Source: Bacteroidota bacterium (GTDB lineage Bacteria; Bacteroidota; Bacteroidia; Bacteroidales; Prolixibacteraceae). From it: a stretch of 64,000 bases of DNA. Numbering within the stretch: position 1 is the stretch's first letter; each line of letters starts with the position of its first letter. Positions 52,818 to 62,659 of the stretch are shown here, piece after piece. The stretch spans positions 1 to 64,000 of the forward strand of contig JAJRSD010000074.1 in NCBI GenBank assembly GCA_024278975.1, in the 5' to 3' direction. The notes below the pieces were generated by a model. The model searched no databases, had not been told where the DNA came from, and saw nothing but the letters and a program-made list of their open reading frames with translations. The position numbers were made by a program, and so were the translations under genes.

Positions 52818-53174
52818 ATGACATTCGAAATTCATAAAAACGGAAATCATACTTTAGTTAAAGTAAATTCCGACAGACTTGACACAAATAACGCTCCCGA
52901 TTTAAAATCGACACTGGTTGTACTTAGCAACGAAGGCGAAAAAAATATAGTTCTTGATTTGAGCAGTTGCAAATATTGCGACTCATCGGGATTAAGAGCA
53001 GTTTTAGTTGCCAACCGTTTATGCGAGGACGCCATTGGAGCCTTTGTGTTGTGTGGTCTTCAACCCGATGTGGAAAATCTAATAAATATTTCGATGCTTC
53101 ATACAGTTCTATTAATTACTAAAACTGCCGATGAAGCAAAGAAATTACTACAGAAAAAGGAGAACCTGAAATAA
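52818..53174 (+). CDS. STAS-domain protein (anti-sigma antagonist type)
   Basis: This 118-residue protein is one STAS domain: TLVKVNSDRLDTNNAPDLKSTL, NIVLDLSSCKYCDSSGLRAVLVANRLC and a C-terminal helix. The phosphorylatable serine is in CDSSGL (the DSSG motif). It would bind a partner-switching kinase or anti-sigma factor in the cytoplasm, but no such partner is encoded nearby. It is transcribed 44 bases after rpsA and is probably part of the same unit. Confidence 0.9.
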   Translation: MTFEIHKNGNHTLVKVNSDRLDTNNAPDLKSTLVVLSNEGEKNIVLDLSSCKYCDSSGLRAVLVANRLCEDAIGAFVLCGLQPDVENLINISMLHTVLLITKTADEAKKLLQKKENLK

Positions 53175-53277
53175 GGAATGCCTTTTAATTAACCATATTG
53201 GGAAGTTGTTATACATTACCAACATCTGATAGATATTCAACTTTTAAGTATTAAATTTTATTTGATATTTAATTGCC

Positions 53278-53317
53278 AAAAGAGCCTGTAAGAGAGAAAC
53301 TTACAGGCTCTTTTTTA
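53278..53317. terminator. Bidirectional terminator
   Basis: A perfect stem of about 14 pairs (AAAAGAGCCTGTAAG with CTTACAGGCTCTTTT) has a seven-base loop, with A and T runs on either side. It serves the STAS gene and the convergent PmoA-like gene. Confidence 0.9.
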
Positions 53318-53361
53318 GTGCCATTTAGTTATTTGTTTTTGTAAAAAACAAAGAGGCACAA

Positions 53362-54396
53362 TCAAATTTTACTTTCGTATTCTTTTGCCATTTTATTGAT
53401 CTCCTCTACAGTTGGTTTGCCCGAGAAAACAGCCAGCCGATAACGGAAAGTTGCAGTTTCGCCTTTCCCAATTGAGAAATTCAATTCCTTTTCGCCTTTC
53501 GAAAAAATCTTTTGCCCCAGGGTATTTGCGGCAAACAAACCATATCCACGTGCATGCCAATAGGTTGGATACCCAACATTTCCGGGGTGGTCGAAAATTA
53601 CAATCGACACTTTTTCGCCATTAACCACGCCGTAAAGTTCCATCCATTTTGCCCGTGTTCCCCACACTTTTCCTCCTTCAATACCTTCGCTACTCAGGTA
53701 ATTTCCGGTGGCAGTTTTATCATCCGACGCATCAACCTCAGTTACATTTCCGTGCGAGTCGGTTAATTTAACTTTTCCTGTCGATGGTAGTTCCAGTGCC
53801 CGGGTTACCCGAATGGCAAACATCCCCTCTTTATTGTCGGTAATATCAACTTTGCCATTCACCGCTTTTAACGTTGTTGTCCGGTCTATTATCCGGGTTT
53901 TACCTTCAACTAAAAAGGTAAACTCGCTCTTTTCAGCAAGCAGCTCATTTCCGCTGTTGTCTTTCCATGCAGCGGTTGTTACAAGTGTTGCCTTCCCTTT
54001 TCCACTTGTTTCGCTCACAATCGATTCATGATAAATTGTTCCGTACTCATCTGCTTTTTCAGGAGCTATTGCCTCCGAGTTATTCCAGAAATCAAGACCA
54101 TTTACATCGCCATAATTAAGCCAGATACCAACATGGTGCGGGTGGTCGGCACGTTCACCAGCCTTTTCCTTCATCGGGAACTGCCGGGTAATTTCATTAC
54201 CTCCATTTGAAATCACAGGCCATAAGACAGGTTTTTTTATGTTGTTGGGATAGATGTATGAGGTAAATAGTTTCCCCCCGATTAATACGTCAACTTTCTT
54301 TTCAGCAGTATTTGAAACCAGTTTAATACTGGGTTGGGCTGTTCCGACACAAAAAGTTACGGAAGCGATAACAATCATTAAAAAAATCTTTTTCAT
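53362..54396 (-). CDS. Secreted PmoA-like (DUF6807) protein
   Basis: This protein has 344 residues with a signal peptide (cleavage after VGTA). KPVLWPVISNGGNEITRQFPM, ERADHPHHVGIWLNYGDVNGLDFWNN, FDHPGNVGYPTYWHARGYGLFAANTLG and FSIGKGETATFRYRLAVFSG are DUF6807/PmoA-family phrases. Despite the name there is no methane oxygenase link. These proteins occur in carbohydrate-degradation loci of Bacteroidota and Planctomycetota. Conserved His residues (ADHPHHVG) suggest a sugar or metal site. It begins a run of leftward carbohydrate-linked genes. Confidence 0.85.
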   Translation of the reverse strand: MKKIFLMIVIASVTFCVGTAQPSIKLVSNTAEKKVDVLIGGKLFTSYIYPNNIKKPVLWPVISNGGNEITRQFPMKEKAGERADHPHHVGIWLNYGDVNGLDFWNNSEAIAPEKADEYGTIYHESIVSETSGKGKATLVTTAAWKDNSGNELLAEKSEFTFLVEGKTRIIDRTTTLKAVNGKVDITDNKEGMFAIRVTRALELPSTGKVKLTDSHGNVTEVDASDDKTATGNYLSSEGIEGGKVWGTRAKWMELYGVVNGEKVSIVIFDHPGNVGYPTYWHARGYGLFAANTLGQKIFSKGEKELNFSIGKGETATFRYRLAVFSGKPTVEEINKMAKEYESKI

Positions 54397-54622
54397 TTTA
54401 TTATGTTTTTAATTGGTTTTAAGAGAAGCCAAGATAAAAAAAATGGTTGACTTTTGAATGTTATTGTCAATAGTTGTTCAACTTTATTTTAATCAATGAT
54501 TCAATTTTATTGATAGATATCAATATTTGGTACGGGTTAACAATTAGTTTAGGTTTTTTGAACCTTTTTTGTAAAAAAGGTTTGTATAGTTGTTCTTGTT
54601 TTAGGGATTATGAAAGCCCGTG

Positions 54623-56257
54623 CTATTTTGTGCCGATGCAATAAATGTTTAAAGCAGTCCTGATGTAAATTCGGCCTCCAATAACTGCCGGAGTGCTCAA
54701 TGATTCCTCAGCCAAATCGTTTTGTGCCAGTATATTAAAACTGTCTCCGGCTTTCAGAATTGTTGTGAGGCCTTTCTCGTTGGTAACAATAATTTTGTCT
54801 CCCACTATAACGGGCGACATTGAGAAACGTCCTTTCAGCCGCTCTTTCCAAATGGTCTTTCCGGTAAAAGCATCGAGGAAGCTTGCAATTCCAGTGTCGT
54901 TAACAATATACAAACGGTTATTATGGTATGCCGGCGATGGAACGTGAGGGCCGCCGTGTTCGTTTTTCCAGAAAAGGTGGCTTGCCGTTATGTCGCCATT
55001 GCCTCCCGGACGAATGGCCAGAATAGTTCCGTTGCGCCCTGATGCAGAGAACAAAAGCCCGCTTCCCGAAACAATCATCGGAACGGCTTCTTTGGTTGTT
55101 CCGGCAAGAGTCCATATTTTCTCTCCCGTATCGGGATTGTATCCTATAATTTTGTGTGAGCCATTGTATATCAGCTCATCGTGATCTTTTATGTGTACAA
55201 TTACAGGGCTTGCCCAGCCCATTACGCGGTCGCGTTTTTGTTTCCAAATCATCTCCCCTGTGTATTTATTTAAGGCAATAAAAACAGACTCAGCATTGTT
55301 TTGATCTTGTATTAAAATGAACTTGTCTTTGTATAAAACGGGATTTGTTCCAGGACCGTGAACTGTTGTGAAATCACCAAGATTTTTTGTCCACTCTAAA
55401 TCGCCATCCATGTTGCAGCAAATAACACCGCTGTTACCAAAAAACGCGATAACCCGCTCTCCGTCGGTAACCGGCGTCGACGAGGCATACGAATTTTTCC
55501 AATATAGTTTTTCTATGTTCTCAGGAACGGGTGCTGCCTTTCTCCATAATAAATCGCCATTCGAACGGTCGTAGCAAAACAGCTCCCGGATTTTACCATC
55601 TTCCGAGGCCGAGGTAATGAAAATCCGGTTATCCCAGATAACAGGCGAACTGTTACCTTTTCCAGTGAGTGCTGTTTTCCAGATAATGTTTTCTGCTTGG
55701 CTCCATATCATCGGAAACTTTGCGTCTGTCGCAATGCCTTGTCCGGTTGGCCCGCGGAAACCCGGCCACTGTTTAGCTGCACCGGGAGAAGGCATCACAG
55801 GTTCAATAATTATCTTTTCTAACTTCTCCATGGCTACCGAGCGATTTAGTTCCGACAACATGAGATCTTCAATCTGCTGGCGATTAAACTTAGGTTCTCT
55901 GTTTTTTTTGCGTATAGAAGCCTCCATAAATGCGATGAACTGATTGGCAATCTGTTTACGTTTATCGTAGGCAGATTTTAATTCCACATCGGCTTCTGTT
56001 TCTATTAGTCCCCCGTGTTTTTCAGCAAAAACGAGATAATTATCGGGTGTGGCAACCCGTTTCCACTCCTCTTTTAAATCCTGATAAATCATCGTTTCTA
56101 CTACGTCTTTGTAGGTTTGACTCTCTAAATCTTCTGCGAGTGTCCTCAATTCCGGACCCAAAGGATATTGTTCTTTATCCGATTTCTGTCCGCAGGAAGC
56201 AAGTAATCCGATAAGAAAAGCCAACAAGTAAAATTTAAACAATTGATGAATAGTCAT
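54623..56257 (-). CDS. PQQ-like beta-propeller lipoprotein
   Basis: This 544-residue protein has a lipoprotein signal with lipobox LLASC (Cys22). Residues 25-160 form a helical, charged region (SIRKKNREPKFNRQQIEDLM). From about 165 repeated PQQ-type blades follow: WPGFRGPTGQGIATD, NIIWKTALTGKGNSSPVIWDN, DLLWRKAAPVPENI, GEMIWKQKRDRVMGWASPVI, GEKIWTLAGTT. The WPGFRGP start is typical of Planctomycetota/Bacteroidota outer-membrane PQQ-like proteins. Such propellers usually do not bind PQQ. Function is unknown. It is probably part of the surrounding carbohydrate region. Confidence 0.85.
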   Translation of the reverse strand: MTIHQLFKFYLLAFLIGLLASCGQKSDKEQYPLGPELRTLAEDLESQTYKDVVETMIYQDLKEEWKRVATPDNYLVFAEKHGGLIETEADVELKSAYDKRKQIANQFIAFMEASIRKKNREPKFNRQQIEDLMLSELNRSVAMEKLEKIIIEPVMPSPGAAKQWPGFRGPTGQGIATDAKFPMIWSQAENIIWKTALTGKGNSSPVIWDNRIFITSASEDGKIRELFCYDRSNGDLLWRKAAPVPENIEKLYWKNSYASSTPVTDGERVIAFFGNSGVICCNMDGDLEWTKNLGDFTTVHGPGTNPVLYKDKFILIQDQNNAESVFIALNKYTGEMIWKQKRDRVMGWASPVIVHIKDHDELIYNGSHKIIGYNPDTGEKIWTLAGTTKEAVPMIVSGSGLLFSASGRNGTILAIRPGGNGDITASHLFWKNEHGGPHVPSPAYHNNRLYIVNDTGIASFLDAFTGKTIWKERLKGRFSMSPVIVGDKIIVTNEKGLTTILKAGDSFNILAQNDLAEESLSTPAVIGGRIYIRTALNIYCIGTK

Positions 56258-56374
56258 TTTTCGATGGTATTAGATTAGTGTATAAATAATCTGGAAAGCT
56301 GACTGTTTATCTGAATAATATTTTAACAACCAACAACCACAATTCTTTAAGAAGCCAAAAATACAATTTAATGA

Positions 56375-58180
56375 TTACTCTTTCAGAACTTTTTTTGAAA
56401 TAGTAATGTGAGGAGTATGCAAGGTGAGAAAATAAATCTCGGGTGGAAGAAACGAAATATCGAAGGGGTTTTTAAACTGTTCTCCCACAACTTTTTCTCC
56501 CCTCGAGTTGTAAATATTTATAAATGTAAATTTCTGTTTCGATTCGAAGTAAAGTTTCGATTTTGTAGGATTCGGATAAACTTTCAACTCGAAATTCTCT
56601 TTTAACGAGTTACTAGAAGTTTCAGGCGAAGTCTCGAAAACAAAGTAACTGACTGAATATTTTCTGACATTGAATATTGTATTCGGTTGGAAATTGGAAA
56701 CAAACGGGGGAATTTCGAGTGCGACATCGGGGCCACCTCCTATTGTTGTCGATGTAAATCCGTTTACATAAAACTTCTTGTCGGTTTCGGCAATCGAATT
56801 GGCATAAACTTCGAACATCCACACTTTCCCGGTGCTGTCATTGGCCATTTTAAGATTAAATTCCTGCTCGTTAGCTGTTGCATTAATTACTACCAACCCA
56901 GTTTTTCCATCGCTAAATTTCGATGTATAAACCGTAATTTTACTATTGCTGGTAGATGACTCAACCAGATAATCACCAAAGTTTTCGCCAAAATATTTAT
57001 AAATCCAATATGCCTGCCGCACAGTATAATCTGCCTGATCGGGGTCTGAGACAGCAAAAAGACCGTGTGTGCCAACTTTCCATTTCCACTCACCTACCCA
57101 GCGGGTTGCCATTCCATATCGGTTTTCCATAAAACGGCCTAAAACATCGGCTGTAAAACAGGCATTTATAAATGTTGTTGTGTGTGGCCCGCGGCAGTTG
57201 TATTCGGTCATTGCTACCGGGAAATAGTCTTTTGGATGACTGGTATTTTGAGTTGTACACTCTTCCATTGTTTTTTTAATTTGACCGATTTGTACTGTGC
57301 TTGCCAAAATATTTTCAGGGGTGGCATCTTTTTCGCCTGTAAAATAGTTATGCACCACCAGAAAATCGGCAGCATTTTTCACCTCTTTCATAACCTGTGT
57401 GTTCCACGCACCACTTTTCGAGTACATAACTGCACCAATTTTTATGGTTGGGTCAACCGCTTTCATCTTTTCTGCAAATACCCTTAAATCTTCGCCATAC
57501 TCTTTCCCGGTAACAATGCTGCCGTTTACGTCGTAACCGGTCTCCCATTTTCCGTAACACTCGTTACCAATCTCCCAGTTTTTCACTCCAGCTTTTAGTG
57601 TGTTGTTCACGTAATCTACAAACCCGGCAGCATATTTAGCCGCCTGATTAACCCGTGCTTCGCGGGTCCCCGATGCAGTTTTCCCGTACCGTGCATAAAA
57701 ATAATTTACAACAATTGTAGCTTCTGCACCAATCGAGTCGATAAACGCTACAAACTCTTCGATATTAAGATTTTTGCTTTTTGTCCCATCAATAGGATTG
57801 AAATCAATCAGAAAATCGTCGGGAGTATTACCATCCCAAAAATAGATGTTACTACCACTTCCTGCCGGAAACCGGAACGCTTTCATTTTTGAAAACCGAT
57901 AATTGTCGAGCCGCTTTTTTACCATGTCGGTGCCACTACGAAAGGTGGTATTTAGTCCGAGCTGAGTCGCAAGAACCGGAGCAATTGTATCGTCCTGAAA
58001 AATTGAAACGGAGTAATTTGAATTGCCACTTTCAAATTCTATTCTCTCTGTCTTTTCAGGTATTCGAAAAATTTTAGGCTTCCAGTCATCGAAAAAATAG
58101 TTGGGGCTTTGTTGTGCCACAGTGTAATTTGCAATAATGGATGCTCCAGTTATAACTATCAATAAAATGTATCTTTTCAT
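56375..58180 (-). CDS. Secreted glycoside hydrolase (clan GH-A, GH51-like) with T9SS tail
   Basis: This protein has 601 residues from ATG 58178-58180 (MKRYILLIV); the frame upstream is unrelated. A signal peptide ends at VAQ. The TIM barrel includes RFPAGSGSNIYFWDGN, NWEIGNECYGKWE (acid/base Glu207) and PVAMTEYNCRGPH (nucleophile Glu326), as in alpha-L-arabinofuranosidase-like GH-A enzymes. A beta-sandwich follows (about 430-515). The end (about 520-601, FELKVYPNPTKSKLYFES to the last Lys-Glu) is a T9SS type A sorting domain, so the enzyme is exported to the surface. The substrate is not certain. A perfect palindrome GCAAGCGCTTGC lies 47 bases upstream. Confidence 0.82.
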   Translation of the reverse strand: MKRYILLIVITGASIIANYTVAQQSPNYFFDDWKPKIFRIPEKTERIEFESGNSNYSVSIFQDDTIAPVLATQLGLNTTFRSGTDMVKKRLDNYRFSKMKAFRFPAGSGSNIYFWDGNTPDDFLIDFNPIDGTKSKNLNIEEFVAFIDSIGAEATIVVNYFYARYGKTASGTREARVNQAAKYAAGFVDYVNNTLKAGVKNWEIGNECYGKWETGYDVNGSIVTGKEYGEDLRVFAEKMKAVDPTIKIGAVMYSKSGAWNTQVMKEVKNAADFLVVHNYFTGEKDATPENILASTVQIGQIKKTMEECTTQNTSHPKDYFPVAMTEYNCRGPHTTTFINACFTADVLGRFMENRYGMATRWVGEWKWKVGTHGLFAVSDPDQADYTVRQAYWIYKYFGENFGDYLVESSTSNSKITVYTSKFSDGKTGLVVINATANEQEFNLKMANDSTGKVWMFEVYANSIAETDKKFYVNGFTSTTIGGGPDVALEIPPFVSNFQPNTIFNVRKYSVSYFVFETSPETSSNSLKENFELKVYPNPTKSKLYFESKQKFTFINIYNSRGEKVVGEQFKNPFDISFLPPEIYFLTLHTPHITISKKVLKE

Positions 58181-58226
58181 ATTTTTCTTTTTTCCGACCC
58201 CTGATTCATTGGGATAGTTGAAACTT

Positions 58227-58238
58227 GCAAGCGCTTGC
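58227..58238. promoter_or_regulatory. LacI-type operator-like palindrome
   Basis: GCAAGCGCTTGC is a perfect 12-base palindrome centred on CG, as in LacI/GalR-family operators, 47 bases before the glycoside hydrolase start. No LacI gene is intact in the window. Confidence 0.45.
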
Positions 58239-58455
58239 GAATGTAAGTGGAAAAAGGGATATCTAAAAAATTCATAACAACCTACTGATATACAAACCAT
58301 TTAATTCAGAAAGTAAATATTTAGGTAGGTTTGCGGATATAAATTATACTTTTTTACAAAATTTAGCCAGTACTAAAATCTAACTCACCTGCTACATAAG
58401 TTTTTCTGATAAAATCTTCAAATCATTTCGATTTCGAAATTTAATATCGTGATAA

Positions 58456-59427
58456 CTATTCAACTTTTAAATATTTAACATCTACCCATTTCTCATTTTT
58501 AGCAGATTTTTCGAGAGCTTCGAGTACTGAAACACAATCTAATATTTCCTGATGCGAGCGAGGCTCTTTTCCTGTTCTGAACATCTCCACCATATCGGTA
58601 TAGTTTCTTCCCGGATGTGGTTCTTCAACCCGCGACTTCAACTCTTTAAATCCCTCTTTCGACTCCACAAAAGTTTCCCAGCCGTAAGCAACTTCTTTAA
58701 AGATTAATGTGGCGAAAAGACCCGATTTAAATTTAATACTTGCATTTCCACGTTTCCCGTTTCTGTTAACTTTTACTTCGGCAACATCATAACCAAAAAT
58801 ATCGAGTAAAGGCTGTACAAGGTGTGTTCCGTAAAAGAAAACATTGCCGTATTCTGAATCCAGATCTACCGGTCCGGTGCGTACAACTTGCTTCAAATCA
58901 TGCAACTCTTTTACCTGCTCTTTCATGTCTAAAGTTCCATTACTATAAGCAATTGAACTATACGACGACACCGGAGTTCCAATTTTCCTTGCAAGTTCCA
59001 AAAACTTTTTCCCTTCGGCAGCACGATAACAAAATGGTTTATCAACAAAAGTTGGAATACCGGCTTTTACAAATGGCAAAGCAGCTTCGAGATGATATTT
59101 TGCATGGCGATGGTCAACTATCAGAGCATCAATTTTACCCATCATTTCCGAAGGATCTTTCACCTGAACAGGAATATTCCCTTTCTCCATTGATTTTTTT
59201 GCAAATTCATCAGTTTCTCCCCAGATATATTTCACTTCAACTCCCGGAAATTTCTTATCAATATTAAATAGTTTCCCATAACCGTAAGAGTGCGAATTTT
59301 CGGCACCAATAATTCCAATTATAATTTTTTTGTCTTCGGCAAATGTATTAGCCAATACTCCCGGAGCAATTGCAGAAACAGCAACTCCAGCGCCAATAGT
59401 TTTTATAAATGTTCTTCTCTTATTCAT
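58456..59427 (-). CDS. Gfo/Idh/MocA-family oxidoreductase, Tat-exported
   Basis: This 323-residue protein has a Tat signal NKRRTFIKTIGAGVAVSA. The Rossmann part begins IIIGIIGAENSHSYGYGK and includes ALIVDHRHAKYHLEAALPFVKAGIPTFVDKPFCYRAAEGKKFLEL (the EKP-like motif appears as DKPF). The C-terminal alpha/beta domain carries DMVEMFRTGKEPRSHQEILDCVSVLEA. It would oxidise or reduce a sugar or polyol with bound NAD(P) in the periplasm. It follows the other Gfo/Idh gene after 10 bases. The pair resembles the tandem Tat-type sugar oxidoreductases found in polysaccharide loci. Confidence 0.88.
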   Translation of the reverse strand: MNKRRTFIKTIGAGVAVSAIAPGVLANTFAEDKKIIIGIIGAENSHSYGYGKLFNIDKKFPGVEVKYIWGETDEFAKKSMEKGNIPVQVKDPSEMMGKIDALIVDHRHAKYHLEAALPFVKAGIPTFVDKPFCYRAAEGKKFLELARKIGTPVSSYSSIAYSNGTLDMKEQVKELHDLKQVVRTGPVDLDSEYGNVFFYGTHLVQPLLDIFGYDVAEVKVNRNGKRGNASIKFKSGLFATLIFKEVAYGWETFVESKEGFKELKSRVEEPHPGRNYTDMVEMFRTGKEPRSHQEILDCVSVLEALEKSAKNEKWVDVKYLKVE

Positions 59428-59437
59428 TTCCTTTTTT

Positions 59438-60787
59438 TTAAAGTTTCATTTCCCAACCTTTTTCATACTCTCTCGACCAAAGCTTTTTAGCTTTTTTATC
59501 GCCAATAATATGCCCGTTGTCAGGGTTAATTTCCAACGAATGCCCAACTCTTTGTGCAATATTACCAAGCTGAACAAGCAGTGTACTTTTATGTCCCGAT
59601 TCAATACCTGCTCTGAGTTTCTCTCCATTTAAAATATTATTAAACAGGTTCTGAATATGCAGTGCATCAAGATGACTGGACGGATTAGATAAATTTGTCG
59701 GATCTATTTCCTTGGTATGTTTCACCTCTTTTACTAAATTATTTTTGAGATCGTAAATTTTATACTCATTTCCACCTGGAATCATTATACTTCCCTCTTC
59801 GCCATAAAATACAACACCAACAGAACTTCCTTCAATAGTTCTTCCATTACAACTTCGCCCCTCCCAGGTCATCGAAATATCGCCACCGAAATCAAGATTT
59901 ATAACCTGTGTATCGGGCGTTTGCCAATCATCTTTATATCGATATCTACCACCGTTGGAACTCACTTTTGTCGGGTAATCCACATCAAAACCCCATCTTA
60001 ATAGGTCGATCATGTGAGTTCCGTTATTTAGTGCTTCACCTGTTCCCCAGTTCCAAAACCAGTGCCAGTTGTAATGCACAACGTTGTCTTTATAAGTTTT
60101 TCGGGGGGCGGGTCCCTGCCATAAATCCCAGTTTAACCATTCCGGAATTTCCACTTCATTACCAACGCCAATCGGACCACGGTTATTAGCATACCAGCCT
60201 TTGCCAAAATATGGACGACCGATTGCACCTTTTTTCAATTCGCTAATTGCCTCAACAACATTTGGATATGAGCGACGCTGATTCCCCATCTGAACAGACT
60301 TCTTAAAACGTTTGGTAGCCTCAATCAGAATTTCACCCTCAGCAGGATTATGACTTGCGGGTTTTTCGAGATAAACATGTTTACCGGCTTGCAGTGCGAG
60401 CAGAGCCGCCGGAGCGTGCCAATGGTCGGGAGTGGCAATAACCATTAAATCAATGTCTTTACTTTCAAGCGATTTTCTAAAATCGCCAAAACCGGTTGGT
60501 TTAATATCCTGAACTTTCTGAACATTAGCCGAACACTTCTCAATTGCACGAGAATCTACATCGCAAATATGTAAAACATCACACTGTTTTTGAAAAGCAA
60601 AATTTTGGGCAAGTGCATTTCCACGCGAATTAACTCCCATTACAGAAGCTCGTATTTTATCGTTAGCACCAATAATCCGTTTATAACTTCCGGCACTAAA
60701 TCCGGGAAGGATTCCGCCAATCATTAATGTTGATGAAACTACTGCTGATTTTTTAATAAAATCGCGACGAGAATTTGATTTTTCCAT
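59438..60787 (-). CDS. Gfo/Idh/MocA-family oxidoreductase, Tat-exported
   Basis: This 449-residue protein has a Tat signal SRRDFIKKSAVVSSTLMIGG. The Rossmann domain includes VMGVNSRGNALAQNFAFQ, LMVIATPDHWHAPAALLALQAGKHVYLEKPASHNPAEGE (EKP motif) and QMGNQRRSYPN. NGTHMIDLLRWGFDVDYP has the conserved His region, and the C-terminal domain ends GWEMKL. This is the long, exported subgroup common in Bacteroidota and Planctomycetota. It heads the two-gene unit with 58456-59427. A sugar substrate is inferred. Confidence 0.9.
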   Translation of the reverse strand: MEKSNSRRDFIKKSAVVSSTLMIGGILPGFSAGSYKRIIGANDKIRASVMGVNSRGNALAQNFAFQKQCDVLHICDVDSRAIEKCSANVQKVQDIKPTGFGDFRKSLESKDIDLMVIATPDHWHAPAALLALQAGKHVYLEKPASHNPAEGEILIEATKRFKKSVQMGNQRRSYPNVVEAISELKKGAIGRPYFGKGWYANNRGPIGVGNEVEIPEWLNWDLWQGPAPRKTYKDNVVHYNWHWFWNWGTGEALNNGTHMIDLLRWGFDVDYPTKVSSNGGRYRYKDDWQTPDTQVINLDFGGDISMTWEGRSCNGRTIEGSSVGVVFYGEEGSIMIPGGNEYKIYDLKNNLVKEVKHTKEIDPTNLSNPSSHLDALHIQNLFNNILNGEKLRAGIESGHKSTLLVQLGNIAQRVGHSLEINPDNGHIIGDKKAKKLWSREYEKGWEMKL

Positions 60788-61110
60788 TTTAGGTATGGTT
60801 TAGTTTATAAACCCTAAAACTAATCTATATTTTTGAAATCTTATATTCTTATCAAATAAAATTTAAAATAGTTAATAATTTGAATGAAGTCAATGTACTT
60901 ATTTTACCAGATTGACAATTTAACAGTCTTCTGTCTGTCAACTTTTCATCTTGTTTAGAAATTAAATTGCTACATTTTCAACTTTTTAACAGAATTGATG
61001 TTGAGTAGTTAAAAGATGCAAAAAGTAAGGTTCTTATTCAAAATTGAGATAACAGTGGTTGTATATTTGCGTTCTATCATTGCAATTTTTAAGAATTAAA
61101 ATTTTATATC
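60788..61110. other. Divergent promoter region
   Basis: This 323-base gap between the Gfo/Idh unit and degP has a TATATTTG box at 61062-61069, about 40 bases before the degP start; the -33 box is weak. No gene, repeat or strong hairpin was seen. Confidence 0.5.
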
Positions 61111-62550
61111 ATGAAAAAAATTGGAAAATATTCATTTACATTTTTTTTGGTTGTTGTGGGAGCATTTATCTCAGTTTGGACTTACAGTACTTTTTTCGAC
61201 AAACAGGACGTAATTACGATTAAAGAAAAGCAACCCATAAGATATGCGGCATTATCGACTGATGGAGAAACTGCTTTGCCAGATTTAACTTATGCTGCCG
61301 AGAAGTCTATTAATACAGTTGTTCATATTGCCACGCAGTCGGTTCGTGGCGGAGGATGGTCGAGTGGAAATCCATTTTTAGATGAATTCTTTGGAATGCG
61401 AGGTCAGCAACAACCTCAATTATCTCAAGGATTTGGTTCGGGTGTTGTTTTAACAGAAGATGGCTTTATTGTAACCAACAATCATGTTATCGACGATGCG
61501 CAAAATATTAAGGTAATTTTAAATGACAACCGCGAATTTGAAGCACGGTTAATTGGCACTGACCCTTCAACAGATATTGCAGTTCTGAAAATTGAAGCTG
61601 AAAACCTGTCAGTCATTAAATTTGGAAATTCAGAGAGCCTGCAAATTGGAGAATGGGTTCTTGCTGTTGGTAATCCGTTTAATTTAACCTCAACAGTAAC
61701 AGCAGGAATTATTAGTGCAATGGGAAGAAATTTACGTATTAATCGGGATCAAATGGCAATTGAATCTTTTATTCAAACAGATGCCGCGGTAAATCCAGGT
61801 AACAGTGGAGGTGCTCTTGTTAATCAACAAGGTCAATTAGTTGGAATAAACACTGCAATAGCTTCGCGTACTGGTTCTTATACCGGATATTCATTTGCAG
61901 TTCCGGTAACAATTGTTAAAAAAGTTGTAAATGATTTAATGGAATTTGGAGAAGTTCAGCGTGCATTAATAGGAGTAAATATTAGTGATGTTAATGCTGA
62001 AATTGCAGATAAACTCGAACTCGAAAATGTTGAAGGAGTTTATATTGCCGGTGTACCGGAAGATGGTGCTGCATACGATGCCGGAATTAAAGTTGACGAT
62101 GTAATAATTAATGTGGGTGGGGTTAAAATGAAAACATCGGCAGAACTTCAGGAAAAGATCAGTCAGTATCGCCCGGGAGACGATGTGGAAATTGTTATAA
62201 TTAGAGACGGAGAAAAGAAACAATTTACAGTTACATTGCGTAACAAGCATGGCGACACAGAAATTGTTAAAGATAATTATGCTGTTTTAGGCGCCGAGTT
62301 TGAACTTATAGGGAAAGTTGAAAAACAAAACTTAGAAATTAGGAATGGAATTAAAATAATAAAACTGAATAAAGGGAAATTAAAAGAAGCGGGACTAAAA
62401 AAGGGTTATATTATAACTAATGTGAACAAAAAACCAATTTACGATGTTGCTGATTTTAAGAAAGAGATAGAAAATGCCACAGGTGGAATTTTAGTTGAAG
62501 GGATTTATCCAAATGGAGAATTAGCATATTACGTTTTTGGAATTGATTAA
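61111..62550 (+). CDS. degP: Do-family serine endoprotease (DegP/HtrA)
   Basis: This protein has 479 residues. An N-terminal hydrophobic segment (residues 8-28) serves as signal or anchor. The trypsin-like domain has His125 (VTNNHVID), Asp155 (DPSTDIAVLKI) and Ser232 (NPGNSGGALVN). Two PDZ domains follow: about 280-375 (LIGVNISDVNAEIADKLEL, AAYDAGIKVDDVIINVGG) and about 390-479 (VLGAEFELIGK, GLKKGYIITNVNKKPI). The LA-loop is short. It degrades misfolded envelope proteins and may act as a chaperone. It is a single gene just before rpoD. Confidence 0.95.
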   Translation: MKKIGKYSFTFFLVVVGAFISVWTYSTFFDKQDVITIKEKQPIRYAALSTDGETALPDLTYAAEKSINTVVHIATQSVRGGGWSSGNPFLDEFFGMRGQQQPQLSQGFGSGVVLTEDGFIVTNNHVIDDAQNIKVILNDNREFEARLIGTDPSTDIAVLKIEAENLSVIKFGNSESLQIGEWVLAVGNPFNLTSTVTAGIISAMGRNLRINRDQMAIESFIQTDAAVNPGNSGGALVNQQGQLVGINTAIASRTGSYTGYSFAVPVTIVKKVVNDLMEFGEVQRALIGVNISDVNAEIADKLELENVEGVYIAGVPEDGAAYDAGIKVDDVIINVGGVKMKTSAELQEKISQYRPGDDVEIVIIRDGEKKQFTVTLRNKHGDTEIVKDNYAVLGAEFELIGKVEKQNLEIRNGIKIIKLNKGKLKEAGLKKGYIITNVNKKPIYDVADFKKEIENATGGILVEGIYPNGELAYYVFGID

Positions 62551-62607
62551 TCCTCTAAATCAGCTTTAACTATTTATTAATTAAGTTTTAGATAAGCGGG
62601 TTTCTCC

Positions 62608-62638
62608 TTGACAATGATGTTTTAATGAACTATATTTG
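62608..62638 (+). promoter_or_regulatory. Promoter of rpoD
   Basis: TTG (62608-62610), 20 bases, TATATTTG (62631-62638), 21 bases before the start codon. It fits the Bacteroidota promoter consensus that the encoded sigma factor itself recognises. Confidence 0.75.
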
Positions 62639-62659
62639 CACACTTTTTAAGAAAATTAT

